Positions 25,482 through 34,502 of a stretch of DNA of 64,000 bases are shown here, piece after piece (the stretch's first letter is position 1; each line of letters opens with the position of its first letter). The notes beneath the pieces were generated by a model. The model ran no database searches and was not told where the DNA came from. It saw only the letters and a list, made by a program, of their open reading frames with translations. Origin of the DNA: Parasedimentitalea denitrificans (GTDB lineage Bacteria; Pseudomonadota; Alphaproteobacteria; Rhodobacterales; Rhodobacteraceae); contig NZ_QHLQ01000005.1 of the NCBI RefSeq assembly GCF_011813015.1, forward strand, positions 124,001 to 188,000. The letters run 5' to 3'. Both the position numbers and the translations under genes were made by a program.

Positions 25482-27761
25482 GTGGCACATAGGTCACATA
25501 TCCATTCGACACTTGGGCCTTTTGGGGCCTTGGACAGGTGGCGTAGGACAAGACGGGCCCGCAATATGGGCACGCTTGGGATTGTAGTGTTGGGGCCATT
25601 GCTGGCCGTTATCACTTTCTTGGTGTTGGGTCCTTTTGGTTGGCGCGCATCCTCCCCGGTTCTGCGACTGATTCTGCTGGCCGATTTGGTCTATGTTTTG
25701 ACAATTGCGGCCCTTGTTCTGGCTCAGATGGGGCGGTTGCTTGCGGCGCGGCGGATAAAATCGGCGGGATCCCGCCTACACTTACGTCTAATTGGGGCCT
25801 TCACGTTTTTGGCATTGGTTCCAACGGTAACTGTGGCCGTATTCGCGGGACTGACTGTGAACGTTGGACTAGAGGGCTGGTTCTCGGAGCGGGTTCGGCA
25901 GGTGGTGGGCAGTTCGCTGGCGGCTGCTGAAGCTTATCAAGAACAACAGCGCCGGGATTTATCGGAAGATGCCAAGGCGTTGGCGCGTTTCCTGGACCAA
26001 AGCCGCACACGCAGCTTTTACCTGAATGATGCTGAACTGCGGCAGATTTTGACCCAGGGCCAGCTGCAAATTCAGCGAGGATTGCGCGAAGCTTACGTGA
26101 TTGATGGTGACGGCGAGATCCGGATCCGTGGCGAGCGGTCTTATGAGTTTGATTTTGAACGGCCCGGCGGCGATGACATTAGTAATGCGTCGATTGATGG
26201 GCTGACCATTCTGCAGGATTGGGACAATAACGAATTTCGCGCACTGGTCCGGCTGGATGCCTTTGTAGACCGCTATTTGTATGTCAGCCGCAATGTCGAC
26301 GGCGAGCTTTTGAACCTGCTGGATGAAACCAAGCAAACTGCGCATCTGTATCAGCAGTTAGAGAACGAGCGGGGGCGTGTCCTGTTTGAATTTGGCATGC
26401 TGTACCTTGGATTTGCCATGCTCTTGATCTTGGCGGCTATGTGGTTGGGCATGTGGTTTGCCGAACGTCTGTCAAGGCCGGTAGGTCGCCTGACCATAGC
26501 GGCAAAGCGCGTTGGTGGCGGGGATCTGAACGTTCAGGTTCCGGAAGAAAATACCGGCGATGAGATTGCAGATTTGGGTCGTTACTTCAACCACATGACG
26601 CGCGACCTTCAGGTGCAGCGAGACGCGCTTCTTGAGAATACACGTCACATTGAAGACCGCCGACGTTTGTTTGACTCGGTTCTTTCTTCTGTCACGTCTG
26701 GCGTTGTGGGGCTGGATGAACAGGGTCGGGTGACATTTGTAAATAAGTCAGCTGAACGGCTGTTAGACTGGCACGAGGAGCAACAATCGTTGGCGTTGTC
26801 GGTGGCGGTTCCTGAATTCGGACCGATGTTCGCTAATTTGACTGCGGCGGGTGGAGAGGCTGTGCAGGGCGAGATTAAAGTCACTCGCCAAGGGCGGTTG
26901 GAAAACCTGCTTGTTCGGATGTCGCCCAGACTGTCTGAACATGGCACTTTGGAAGGGTATGTGGTTGCGTTTGAAGATGTGACCGATTTGGTGAGTGCCC
27001 AACGTATGGCCGCCTGGGGCGATGTGGCGCGGCGCATTGCACATGAGATCAAGAACCCGCTGACACCCATTCAGTTGAGTGCGGAACGGATCAAGCGCAA
27101 GTTTGCACCGCAGCTGGGGGAAGAGAATAGTGATAAGCTGGAGGCGATGACGGATGTTATCGTTAGGCAGACCAATGACTTGCGTCGCATTGTTGATGAG
27201 TTTTCAAAGTTTGCGCGTATGCCAGAGCCGGACAGACGTGAGGAAGACCTTGCGCAGCTGGTGAAAGACGCAGTTTTGCTTCAGCAATCTGGCCAACCGG
27301 ATATACAGTTTGTCACAGAGATACCTGAGGCCTCATTTTTGTCGGAGGTGGATGCAACGATGATAAGCCAAGCGTTGACCAATCTTATTAAGAATGCCGG
27401 TGAGGCGATTGCCACGCGAGAACGCAAGACGGGGCAATCGGTTGTTGATCCGCAGGTTCAGGTGAACCTGAGTGAGACGGACAGTTTCTATCAAATCACC
27501 ATTGCAGATAACGGTATCGGCTTACCCGAAGATCGGGCGCGCCTGTTCGAACCCTATGTCACCACACGTGATGAAGGGACCGGGCTTGGGCTTCCGATCG
27601 TTAAGAAGATTATTGAAGAACATGGTGGTAGCCTAGTGTTAGAGGATGCTCCACTGTTCGACGGTCAGCAACACCGGGGCGCTATGGCGGTTATCCGGTT
27701 GCCAGCTGCAGCGTATGTTGCGCAAACTAACAAGACTACAATGAAGGCAGGTCTGACATGA
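25482..27761 (+). CDS. ntrY: membrane histidine kinase NtrY
   Basis: A 759-residue inner-membrane sensor kinase, partner of NtrX in nitrogen and redox signalling. It has hydrophobic segments around residues 30-55, 60-85 and 105-128, a periplasmic region, another helix near 305-330, a HAMP domain (RLSRPVGRLTIAAKRVGGGD), a PAS domain (VTSGVVGLDEQGRVTFVN), the H-box [20 protein letters not shown], then ATPase motifs LIKNAGEAI, DNGIGLP and GTGLGLPIVKKI. GTG 25482 with upstream GAGGG is the best start. It is 100 bases after ntrC and overlaps ntrX by ATGA. Confidence 0.93.
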   Translation: MAHRSHIHSTLGPFGALDRWRRTRRARNMGTLGIVVLGPLLAVITFLVLGPFGWRASSPVLRLILLADLVYVLTIAALVLAQMGRLLAARRIKSAGSRLHLRLIGAFTFLALVPTVTVAVFAGLTVNVGLEGWFSERVRQVVGSSLAAAEAYQEQQRRDLSEDAKALARFLDQSRTRSFYLNDAELRQILTQGQLQIQRGLREAYVIDGDGEIRIRGERSYEFDFERPGGDDISNASIDGLTILQDWDNNEFRALVRLDAFVDRYLYVSRNVDGELLNLLDETKQTAHLYQQLENERGRVLFEFGMLYLGFAMLLILAAMWLGMWFAERLSRPVGRLTIAAKRVGGGDLNVQVPEENTGDEIADLGRYFNHMTRDLQVQRDALLENTRHIEDRRRLFDSVLSSVTSGVVGLDEQGRVTFVNKSAERLLDWHEEQQSLALSVAVPEFGPMFANLTAAGGEAVQGEIKVTRQGRLENLLVRMSPRLSEHGTLEGYVVAFEDVTDLVSAQRMAAWGDVARRIAHEIKNPLTPIQLSAERIKRKFAPQLGEENSDKLEAMTDVIVRQTNDLRRIVDEFSKFARMPEPDRREEDLAQLVKDAVLLQQSGQPDIQFVTEIPEASFLSEVDATMISQALTNLIKNAGEAIATRERKTGQSVVDPQVQVNLSETDSFYQITIADNGIGLPEDRARLFEPYVTTRDEGTGLGLPIVKKIIEEHGGSLVLEDAPLFDGQQHRGAMAVIRLPAAAYVAQTNKTTMKAGLT

Positions 27762-29167
27762 GTGACATTCTGGTTGTCGATGACGAACGCGATATTCGTG
27801 AGCTAATCTCTGATATCCTGGAGGATGAAGGGTACTCGACCCGCAAGGCCAGCAATTCAGACGAATGCATGATGGCCTTGAACGAGGAACTACCGTCGTT
27901 AATGATCCTGGATATCTGGCTAAAGGACAGTCAGATGGATGGTATCGACATCCTTAAGGCCGTGAAGCGGGATAATCCGGAGATCCCTGTGGTGATCATC
28001 TCGGGTCATGGCAACGTCGAAATTGCAGTGGCTGCAATTAAACAAGGCGCGTACGATTTCATCGAGAAGCCATTTAATATTGACCAGCTGATGGTTGTGA
28101 TCCGCCGGGCGATGGAAACTTCGCGTTTGCGCCGAGAAAATACTGACCTTAGGCGGATGGAATCTGGAAGTGCCGAGATGATCGGCAATTCGGCGGTGTA
28201 CCGAGCCCTGACTGCTCAGTTGGATAAAGTGGTGAAGTCTAACGGTCGGGTAATGTTGAGCGGTCCTGCCGGCAGCGGGAAAGAGATCGCTGCGCGTTAC
28301 ATTCACGCCAATTCCAACCGGGCGTCCTGCCCGTTTATTACGGTCAGCTGTGCAAGCATTGAGCCTGAGCGGATGGAAGAGGTTTTGTTCGGGCGCGAAT
28401 CTACGGAACGTGGGATTGAGCCGGGGCTGTTGGAGCAAGCAAGTGGAGGGGTGATCTTTTTTGACGAAGTCGCGGACATGCCCTTGGGGACCCAGTCTAA
28501 AATTCTCCGTGTATTGGTTGATCAACAGTTTAATCGTGTTGGTGGGTCGGACAATGTGCGGGTCGATCTGCGGGTAATTTCATCATCCAACAAGGATCTG
28601 GCCCAAGAAGTCGCGGCTGACCGGCTTCGTGAGGAGTTGTATCACCGGTTGAAAGTGGTGCCGATTGAGGTTCCGTCTCTGGCTGACCGCCGCGAAGACA
28701 TCCCACTTTTGACAGATCATTTCATCGGCCATTTTAACGAAACGCAGGGTCTGCCGTTGCGCGAGATGAGTGAAGAAGCGGTCGCACTGATGCAAACGAT
28801 GCTTTGGCCTGGAAATGTGCGTCAGTTGAAGAACGTGGTAGAGCGGGTGCTGATCCTTGGCGAAGGGACTGGCCCTATTGAAGCAAGGGAATTGCCACGT
28901 GAAGATGACGCGGCCACGGAAGAGGGGCGTGTCGTGCTGTCTGGTGCATTAGCGACACTACCACTGCGTGAAGCGCGGGAAGCGTTTGAGCGGGAGTATC
29001 TGTTAACTCAGATCAACCGTTTTGGTGGCAATATCAGCCGTACCGCAACCTTTGTTGGTATGGAACGCTCTGCGCTTCACCGTAAATTGAAGTCTCTGGG
29101 CGTTGTGACGTCCAATAAGTCAGGCGCGCGGATTGCGCACCTCGACAGCGAGGAAACGTTGGCCTGA
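27758..29167 (+). CDS. ntrX: response regulator NtrX, without GAFTGA
   Basis: A 469-residue NtrC-type regulator: receiver domain with Asp52 (MILDIWLKD), AAA+ domain with GPAGSGKE Walker A and GGVIFFDEVADM Walker B, and a Fis-type DNA-binding end (NISRTATFVGMERSALHRKL). The sigma-54 contact loop is degenerate: where GAFTGA should be, the chain reads RESTERGIEPGLLEQ. It is thus probably not a sigma-54 activator. The Walker A ends GKE rather than GKT/S, which may weaken ATP turnover. Translation is coupled to ntrY. Confidence 0.93.
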   Translation: MSDILVVDDERDIRELISDILEDEGYSTRKASNSDECMMALNEELPSLMILDIWLKDSQMDGIDILKAVKRDNPEIPVVIISGHGNVEIAVAAIKQGAYDFIEKPFNIDQLMVVIRRAMETSRLRRENTDLRRMESGSAEMIGNSAVYRALTAQLDKVVKSNGRVMLSGPAGSGKEIAARYIHANSNRASCPFITVSCASIEPERMEEVLFGRESTERGIEPGLLEQASGGVIFFDEVADMPLGTQSKILRVLVDQQFNRVGGSDNVRVDLRVISSSNKDLAQEVAADRLREELYHRLKVVPIEVPSLADRREDIPLLTDHFIGHFNETQGLPLREMSEEAVALMQTMLWPGNVRQLKNVVERVLILGEGTGPIEARELPREDDAATEEGRVVLSGALATLPLREAREAFEREYLLTQINRFGGNISRTATFVGMERSALHRKLKSLGVVTSNKSGARIAHLDSEETLA

Positions 29168-29238
29168 TTGGGGTAATCTGATACCGAAATTCGCGTATAT
29201 TTGCGGATTTTTACAGTGCTGTAGATTTGAACCGATTT

Positions 29239-29275
29239 GGATGACGGCAGTATTCACGGAACTCTGCCGTCATCC
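29239..29275. terminator. perfect 12-pair hairpin between ntrX and lipoprotein gene
   Basis: GGATGACGGCAG and CTGCCGTCATCC are perfect inverted copies with a 13-base loop, placed between two convergent genes. There is no T-run on either side, so it may act as an RNA 3'-end stabiliser or a Rho-dependent boundary rather than an intrinsic terminator. Confidence 0.5.
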
Positions 29276-29283
29276 GGGCGCCG

Positions 29284-29760
29284 TCAGCCAGGTTCAACGA
29301 TCTGGAAGCTACCGTCCTTGTTTTTGATAACACAGGAATTTTCGCTTAGTTCTGGCAGTCTGGTGGTCCGGGCCGTGCCAGCGGCACTGGCTATCGATGA
29401 GGTGCAGTTCGGCAGCTTGACCAGCTGATAGTTCTTTTGGGCCATGCAGTTTTGCTTGATCCGTTGGCGCATACTCCGGTTTACATCGACTGTGTAAATC
29501 TCACCCGGTAGCCAATACCCTGCGCGATGATAGCAATTCGTTCCATTACAGTACTGTTCGCCAGGATAATACATTGGCGGTGATTGGCGGACTTCATTGG
29601 CGATTGGGGCATCCCGCAGCGCCTGAGTTTCGCAAGAAAGAGTATCGGTTTGCATCCGCGATACTTCTATCCCTGGCTTGTAATACAGCGTCAACGGGGT
29701 GCAGCTGGCAACGCTAAGGAATAGGGGTAAAAAAACTGAAATTCTGATTGATTTGATCAT
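29284..29760 (-). CDS. predicted lipoprotein of unknown function
   Basis: A 158-residue protein with a lipoprotein signal: basic start MIKSIR, a hydrophobic stretch and lipobox SVASC (Cys19). The mature part has several cysteines (CETQ, YCNGTNCYHR, NCMAQ, NCTSS, SCVIK), pointing to disulfides in the periplasm. A Pro/Tyr/Gly-rich segment (SPPMYYPGEQYCNGTNCYHR) is notable. I do not recognise the family. It is convergent with ntrX and divergent from trkA. Confidence 0.7.
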   Translation of the reverse strand: MIKSIRISVFLPLFLSVASCTPLTLYYKPGIEVSRMQTDTLSCETQALRDAPIANEVRQSPPMYYPGEQYCNGTNCYHRAGYWLPGEIYTVDVNRSMRQRIKQNCMAQKNYQLVKLPNCTSSIASAAGTARTTRLPELSENSCVIKNKDGSFQIVEPG

Positions 29761-29864
29761 TGAAAAACATTGCTCCTACTAATTCGAAGTTACAATTGAA
29801 TTGACCCAGTTCTAGGCTTCTGTCATGCAAAATAACGGCAAAAACGCGCCTAGGGGCAAAAAAC

Positions 29865-31241
29865 ATGAAAGTCATCATTTGTGGAGCAGGGCAGGTTGGC
29901 TGGCAAATTGCACGGCACCTGTCTGGTGAACTTAACGATGTCACCGTAGTTGATAAGAACCCAGATTTGGTGCGCAGGGCTACTGATACGCTCGATGTGC
30001 AGGGAATTGCTGGATTTGCCTCGTACCCGGATGTTCTTGAACGGGCAGGGGCCGCAGATGCGGATATGATCATTGCCGCGACCCATTCTGACGAAGTGAA
30101 TATGGTTACTTGCCAGGTGGCCCACTCAGTTTTCTCAATTCAGCGCAAAATCGCGCGTCTTCGGTCTCAGAGTTATCTGGATGCGATTTATGCAGACCTT
30201 TACCGCCGAGATCATCTGCCTATCGACGTTGTTATTAGCCCTGAACGCGAAGTTGCGGCGGCAGCAATGCTGCGTCTTTCGGCTCCGGCTGCTTTTGATA
30301 TTGAAAACTTCATGGATGGGAAGGCTCAACTGCTGGGCATCACCATTGATGAAGACTGTCCGGTTGTTCACACACCGCTGCGTCAGCTAACGGATTTGTT
30401 CTCGACCCTGCGGTCCATTGTGGTTGGCGTGCGACGAGATGGGTCGCTTTTTGCGCCAGAACCGGGTGATCAGCTGTTTGTTGGCGATAATTGCTACGTG
30501 TTTACCCACATTGATGATGTCGATCGGACCATGGAAGTGTTCGGTAAGAAGGAAACCAAGCAGGACCGTGTTGTTATCGTAGGCGGCGGCAATGTCGGGC
30601 TTGAAGTGGCGAAGGCGTTGGAGAACCGCACTGGTCGAACGCGTGCCAAGATGATTGAGCGCGACCGCAAGAAGGCGGAACGGGCCGCAGAGGAATTGGT
30701 CCGAACAATTGTGTTGAATGGCGATGGTTTGGATCGTTCCTTGATGATCGAGGCGGGGACAGACCGGGCTGATGCAATGTTGGCTGTGACGGACGATGAT
30801 AAAACCAATATGCTGGCCGCCGTACGTGCCAAGGCCGAGGGATGTGCCTTGGCGATTGCATTGATCAATGATCCGACTCTTGTTCCCCTAATGGCGCCGT
30901 TGGGAATTGATGCCTACATCAATCCGCGTTCGACCACTGTGAGTTCAATCCTGCGCCACATTCGACACGGTCGCGTGCGTCAAGTTTATTCGGTCGGGGA
31001 TGCCGAGGCCGAGGTGATTGAAGCCGAAGTCATGTCGACCTCACCGATGGCGGGACAGATGATCCGGGATATCGATTTCCCGGAGGGTGTGTTGGTTGGA
31101 GCAGTCTACAAGGGCGGAGAAGTTCTGCGCCCAAGTGGCGTGATGCGGATCGAAGAGGGGGATGTGATCGCATTGTTTGCAATGTCGGATGACGTGCCCG
31201 AAGTTGAGCGCCTGATGCAGGTCTCGATCGACTTCTTCTAG
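29865..31241 (+). CDS. trkA: Trk potassium uptake system subunit TrkA
   Basis: A 458-residue cytoplasmic regulator of potassium uptake with two RCK modules. Each has an NAD-binding loop: GAGQVGWQIA at the N terminus and GGGNVGLEVA after residue 230; each is followed by a TrkA_C region. It gates TrkH in response to nucleotides. The position after ntrBCYX and before hfq is conserved in Alphaproteobacteria. Ribosome site AGGGG precedes the start; trkH begins one base after the stop. Confidence 0.95.
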   Translation: MKVIICGAGQVGWQIARHLSGELNDVTVVDKNPDLVRRATDTLDVQGIAGFASYPDVLERAGAADADMIIAATHSDEVNMVTCQVAHSVFSIQRKIARLRSQSYLDAIYADLYRRDHLPIDVVISPEREVAAAAMLRLSAPAAFDIENFMDGKAQLLGITIDEDCPVVHTPLRQLTDLFSTLRSIVVGVRRDGSLFAPEPGDQLFVGDNCYVFTHIDDVDRTMEVFGKKETKQDRVVIVGGGNVGLEVAKALENRTGRTRAKMIERDRKKAERAAEELVRTIVLNGDGLDRSLMIEAGTDRADAMLAVTDDDKTNMLAAVRAKAEGCALAIALINDPTLVPLMAPLGIDAYINPRSTTVSSILRHIRHGRVRQVYSVGDAEAEVIEAEVMSTSPMAGQMIRDIDFPEGVLVGAVYKGGEVLRPSGVMRIEEGDVIALFAMSDDVPEVERLMQVSIDFF

Positions 31242-31242
31242 C

Positions 31243-32775
31243 ATGAAGCGGGCCTCATCATCTCCGGGCATTCTTCGCCTACCGCTTTTCCTGTTGATAT
31301 GGGGCATTGCATCTTTAGCTATGTGGGTGCCAGCCGTTCATGCGTTGGTGCTAGATGACCACCCAACATCGCAGAGCTTTTTTTACTCTGGTATCGTAGG
31401 TTTGATGTTGGTGACCCTTATCGGGCTGTCGGTTGGAAATAGGGTGCCACGCTATGGAATGCTTGGCCAACTGCTGTCATTGCTGGCCACCTTTGCAGTT
31501 TTGCCGCTCTTTCTGGCGATCCCCACCTATGATGCTTTGCAAAACACAACCTATCTAAACGCTTACTTTGATATGGTCAGTGCTATAACCACGACCGGGG
31601 CCGATATTTTCGCGGATCCCGATCGCCTACCGGCTGGTGTGCACTTATGGCGAGCACAAGTTGGATGGCTGGGCGGTCTGTTGATGTGGATTGCTGCATC
31701 GTCTGTTTTGGCGCCACTATCATTAGGTGGGTTTGAAGTTACTGCGCGTGGGGAACCCGGCCGTGGTGACATTGCCCCTGCACATATGCAACGCGGTGAT
31801 CCAAGACGTCAGCTGGTTTTGGTGACCAAAGCACTGGTCCCGATCTATGTTGGCCTGACGTTAGCCCTGTGGGTGCTGCTGATGATGACCGGAGGAGATA
31901 GCCTGTCCGCGTTGAGCCACGCTATGTCTGTGCTGGCGACGTCTGGTATTTCAGCTGTTGGTGGGGTGGAGAATGCCAACAGTGGTTTGGCAGGCGAAAT
32001 GGTGATGTTCCTGTTTATGTTCTTTGCGCTGTCGCGTTTGACATTTTCTACTGACACAGCGGGGGCAGGATATGTTCGGTTGGACAAGGACCCAGAGTTC
32101 CGCGTTGGGATGATCCTGGTGATCGGAGTTCCGTTGTTGCTGTTCTTTCGTCATTGGTTGGCGGCCCTGGAAGTCAGTGCGACAGAAGACCTGCCTCAGG
32201 CATTGCACTCGCTATGGGGAACTGTGTTTACTGTGATGTCGTTTCTAACAACGACTGGGTTTGAAAGTGCAGATTGGATCGCCGCGCAGCAGTGGTCTGG
32301 CCTGGGTACCTCTGGATTGATCTTGATGGGGCTGGCTCTTGTTGGCGGTGGCGTGGCAACGACAGCTGGCGGTGTGAAATTACTGAGGGTCTATGCGCTG
32401 TACCTGAATGGGTTGAGAGAGATGGAGCGCTTGGTGCATCCGTCGTCAGTTAGCGGTGAGGGAGCCGGTAACAAAAGACTGCAGAAAGATGGGGCTTTTG
32501 TTGCCTGGGTTTTCTTTATGCTGTTTGCACTGTCGCTGGCTGTTGTCAGCAGCAGTCTGGCTGCATTGGGCTCCGATTTTGAGCAAGCATTGGTTCTTGC
32601 GATTGCGGCGCTGTCAACCACTGGGCCACTGATTCATGTTGCAGGTGATTCTGCGATCTCTCTGGCGTTGCTAGAACCGTCGGCCAAAATGGTTTTGTGT
32701 TTTGCGATGGTACTGGGGCGGCTAGAAACTTTGGCGATTATTGCATTATTGACACCGAACCTCTGGCGTAATTGA
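31243..32775 (+). CDS. trkH: TrkH-family potassium uptake membrane subunit
   Basis: A 510-residue inner-membrane potassium channel/transporter subunit of the TrkH/KtrB superfamily. The four pore repeats are readable: AITTTGADIF, VLATSGISAVGG, FLTTTGFES and ALSTTGPL, each with the conserved Gly of the selectivity filter. About ten to twelve hydrophobic helices surround them. It follows trkA after one base and should form the complete Trk system with it. The next gene, hfq, is 132 bases away and may have its own promoter. Confidence 0.93.
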   Translation: MKRASSSPGILRLPLFLLIWGIASLAMWVPAVHALVLDDHPTSQSFFYSGIVGLMLVTLIGLSVGNRVPRYGMLGQLLSLLATFAVLPLFLAIPTYDALQNTTYLNAYFDMVSAITTTGADIFADPDRLPAGVHLWRAQVGWLGGLLMWIAASSVLAPLSLGGFEVTARGEPGRGDIAPAHMQRGDPRRQLVLVTKALVPIYVGLTLALWVLLMMTGGDSLSALSHAMSVLATSGISAVGGVENANSGLAGEMVMFLFMFFALSRLTFSTDTAGAGYVRLDKDPEFRVGMILVIGVPLLLFFRHWLAALEVSATEDLPQALHSLWGTVFTVMSFLTTTGFESADWIAAQQWSGLGTSGLILMGLALVGGGVATTAGGVKLLRVYALYLNGLREMERLVHPSSVSGEGAGNKRLQKDGAFVAWVFFMLFALSLAVVSSSLAALGSDFEQALVLAIAALSTTGPLIHVAGDSAISLALLEPSAKMVLCFAMVLGRLETLAIIALLTPNLWRN

Positions 32776-32907
32776 TCTCTTCTGGTTAACAAAGCAATGT
32801 TGCTCAATGTTTTATGGTTGGAAACGCCTAAAATCTGTGCCCATACTGATTCTATAAGAGTCGCGCTGGTCCGCAGCGTGCAGCAAGAACAAAAGCGAGA
32901 ACAAACT

Positions 32908-33147
32908 ATGGCTTCGGATCGACAGAATCTTCAGGATGCTTTCCTGAATCATGTACGTAAAACTAAGGTCCCAGTTACAATCTTTCTGATCAACGGTGTG
33001 AAACTTCAGGGTGTGATTACCTGGTTTGACAACTTTTGTGTGCTGCTCCGCCGTGATGGACAGTCGCAACTGGTGTATAAGCACGCGATCTCTACCATCA
33101 TGCCCGCTCAGCCGATCAGCCTTTATGAGGGTGAAGACGCCTCTTGA
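32908..33147 (+). CDS. hfq: RNA chaperone Hfq
   Basis: A 79-residue Sm-like protein that forms a hexameric ring and pairs small RNAs with mRNAs. The Sm1 core [21 protein letters not shown] and the Sm2 motif [10 protein letters not shown] are intact, as are the distal and proximal site residues (Gln8, Phe42-type region, YKH). It ends soon after the fold, without a long acidic tail, as in other Alphaproteobacteria. Its TGA overlaps the hflX start in TGATG, and GAGGGTGAAG within its end serves hflX. Confidence 0.97.
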   Translation: MASDRQNLQDAFLNHVRKTKVPVTIFLINGVKLQGVITWFDNFCVLLRRDGQSQLVYKHAISTIMPAQPISLYEGEDAS

Positions 33148-34418
33148 TGGAGCATGACAAGATACAGACCCGCGCATGGGTGCTGCATCCGGATATAAAA
33201 TCAAATAGCAAGCGCCGTCCTGCGGAGCCTGCTTTGGAAGAAGGTGTGGCCCTCGCTGAAGCGCTGCCTGATCTGGATGTGATCGGGTCCAATGTGGTGC
33301 GCCTGCCGAAGGCGCATTCTGGCACTTTGTTCGGGTCGGGTAAAATCGACGAGCTAAGGGCGGTTTTCAAGGCTGAGGAAATCGATCTGGTTTTGATTGA
33401 TGGTCCGGTTTCACCTGTACAGCAGCGTAACCTTGAAAAGGAGTGGGGCGTTAAGCTTCTCGACCGGACCGGGTTGATCCTTGAAATCTTCTCGGACCGT
33501 GCGCGAACCCGAGAAGGGGTGTTGCAGGTCGAGATGGCGGCGTTGTCCTATCAGCGTACCCGATTGGTCAGAGCTTGGACACACCTGGAACGTCAACGTG
33601 GTGGGCTTGGGTTCGTTGGGGGGCCGGGGGAAACTCAGATTGAATCTGACCGTCGGGCCATTGATGATCAGCTGGTACGGTTGCGCCGTCAGCTAGACAA
33701 GGTGGTCATGACTCGGTCGCTTCACCGTGAGGCGCGCGCCAAGGTTCCATATCCGATTGTGGCTTTGGTGGGATATACCAACGCTGGCAAATCTACGCTG
33801 TTCAATAGGCTGACTGGCGCTGATGTCATGGTCAAGGACATGTTGTTCGCAACACTTGATCCTACCATGCGGCGGGTTGAGTTGGAGGACGGGCCAGAGA
33901 TTATTCTGTCTGACACTGTTGGGTTCATTTCCGACTTGCCGACAGAGCTGGTCGCCTCGTTTCGTGCGACGTTAGAGGAAGTTCTTGGGGCCGACCTAAT
34001 CGTCCACGTACGTGATATCAGCCATGACGATACACATAATCAGGCTGCAGACGTCAAAAATATTCTGACGTCACTTGGGGTCGATGAAAACCGGGCTCAA
34101 ATCGAAGTCTGGAATAAACTGGACCTGCTGCCAGAAGAAGAGGCCGAGGCGCGCCGTCTGAGGGCGGAACGCGAAGACGGTATACATGCGATTTCTGCTT
34201 TGTCGGGCGAGGGTCTACCTGACCTGATGCGCGATATAGGTGAGATTTTGCAAGGGGTGCGCACGAGGGAGACGCTTACCCTTGGGTTTTCGCAAGGAAA
34301 GCAGCGTGCTTGGCTATTTAGTCAGGATCTTGTCCAAGGCGAAGAGCAATCCGAAGATGGGTTCGAAATCACGGTTTTGTGGTCCGAACGCCAGAAATCC
34401 CAGTTCAATTCCCTATAA
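33147..34418 (+). CDS. hflX: ribosome-associated GTPase HflX
   Basis: A 423-residue GTPase that binds 50S subunits and rescues or splits stalled ribosomes under stress. The N-terminal HflX domain (GSGKIDELRAVFKAEEIDLVLIDGPVSP onward) and helical linker GPGETQIESDRR precede the G domain: G1 GYTNAGKST, G3 DTVGF, G4 NKLD. A C-terminal domain of about 60 residues follows. It starts at ATG 33147, one base into the hfq stop. The hfq-hflX pair is widely conserved. Confidence 0.96.
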   Translation: MEHDKIQTRAWVLHPDIKSNSKRRPAEPALEEGVALAEALPDLDVIGSNVVRLPKAHSGTLFGSGKIDELRAVFKAEEIDLVLIDGPVSPVQQRNLEKEWGVKLLDRTGLILEIFSDRARTREGVLQVEMAALSYQRTRLVRAWTHLERQRGGLGFVGGPGETQIESDRRAIDDQLVRLRRQLDKVVMTRSLHREARAKVPYPIVALVGYTNAGKSTLFNRLTGADVMVKDMLFATLDPTMRRVELEDGPEIILSDTVGFISDLPTELVASFRATLEEVLGADLIVHVRDISHDDTHNQAADVKNILTSLGVDENRAQIEVWNKLDLLPEEEAEARRLRAEREDGIHAISALSGEGLPDLMRDIGEILQGVRTRETLTLGFSQGKQRAWLFSQDLVQGEEQSEDGFEITVLWSERQKSQFNSL

Positions 34419-34424
34419 ACAAGC

Positions 34425-34502
34425 TGATCTGAGTTAAGGGTTTCCTTTGGCTCAGATCACCTGATGCGCCAGTAGTAGACGGTGAACCCGCCGTTACTGG
34501 CG
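34425..34502. terminator. two hairpins between hflX and the acylase gene
   Basis: The first (34425-34459) pairs TGATCTGAG with CTCAGATCA; the second (34467-34502) pairs CGCCAGTA with TACTGGCG with an inner ACGG/CCGT stem. The right arm of the second contains the stop codon of the convergent acylase gene. Neither has a T-run. Confidence 0.45.
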
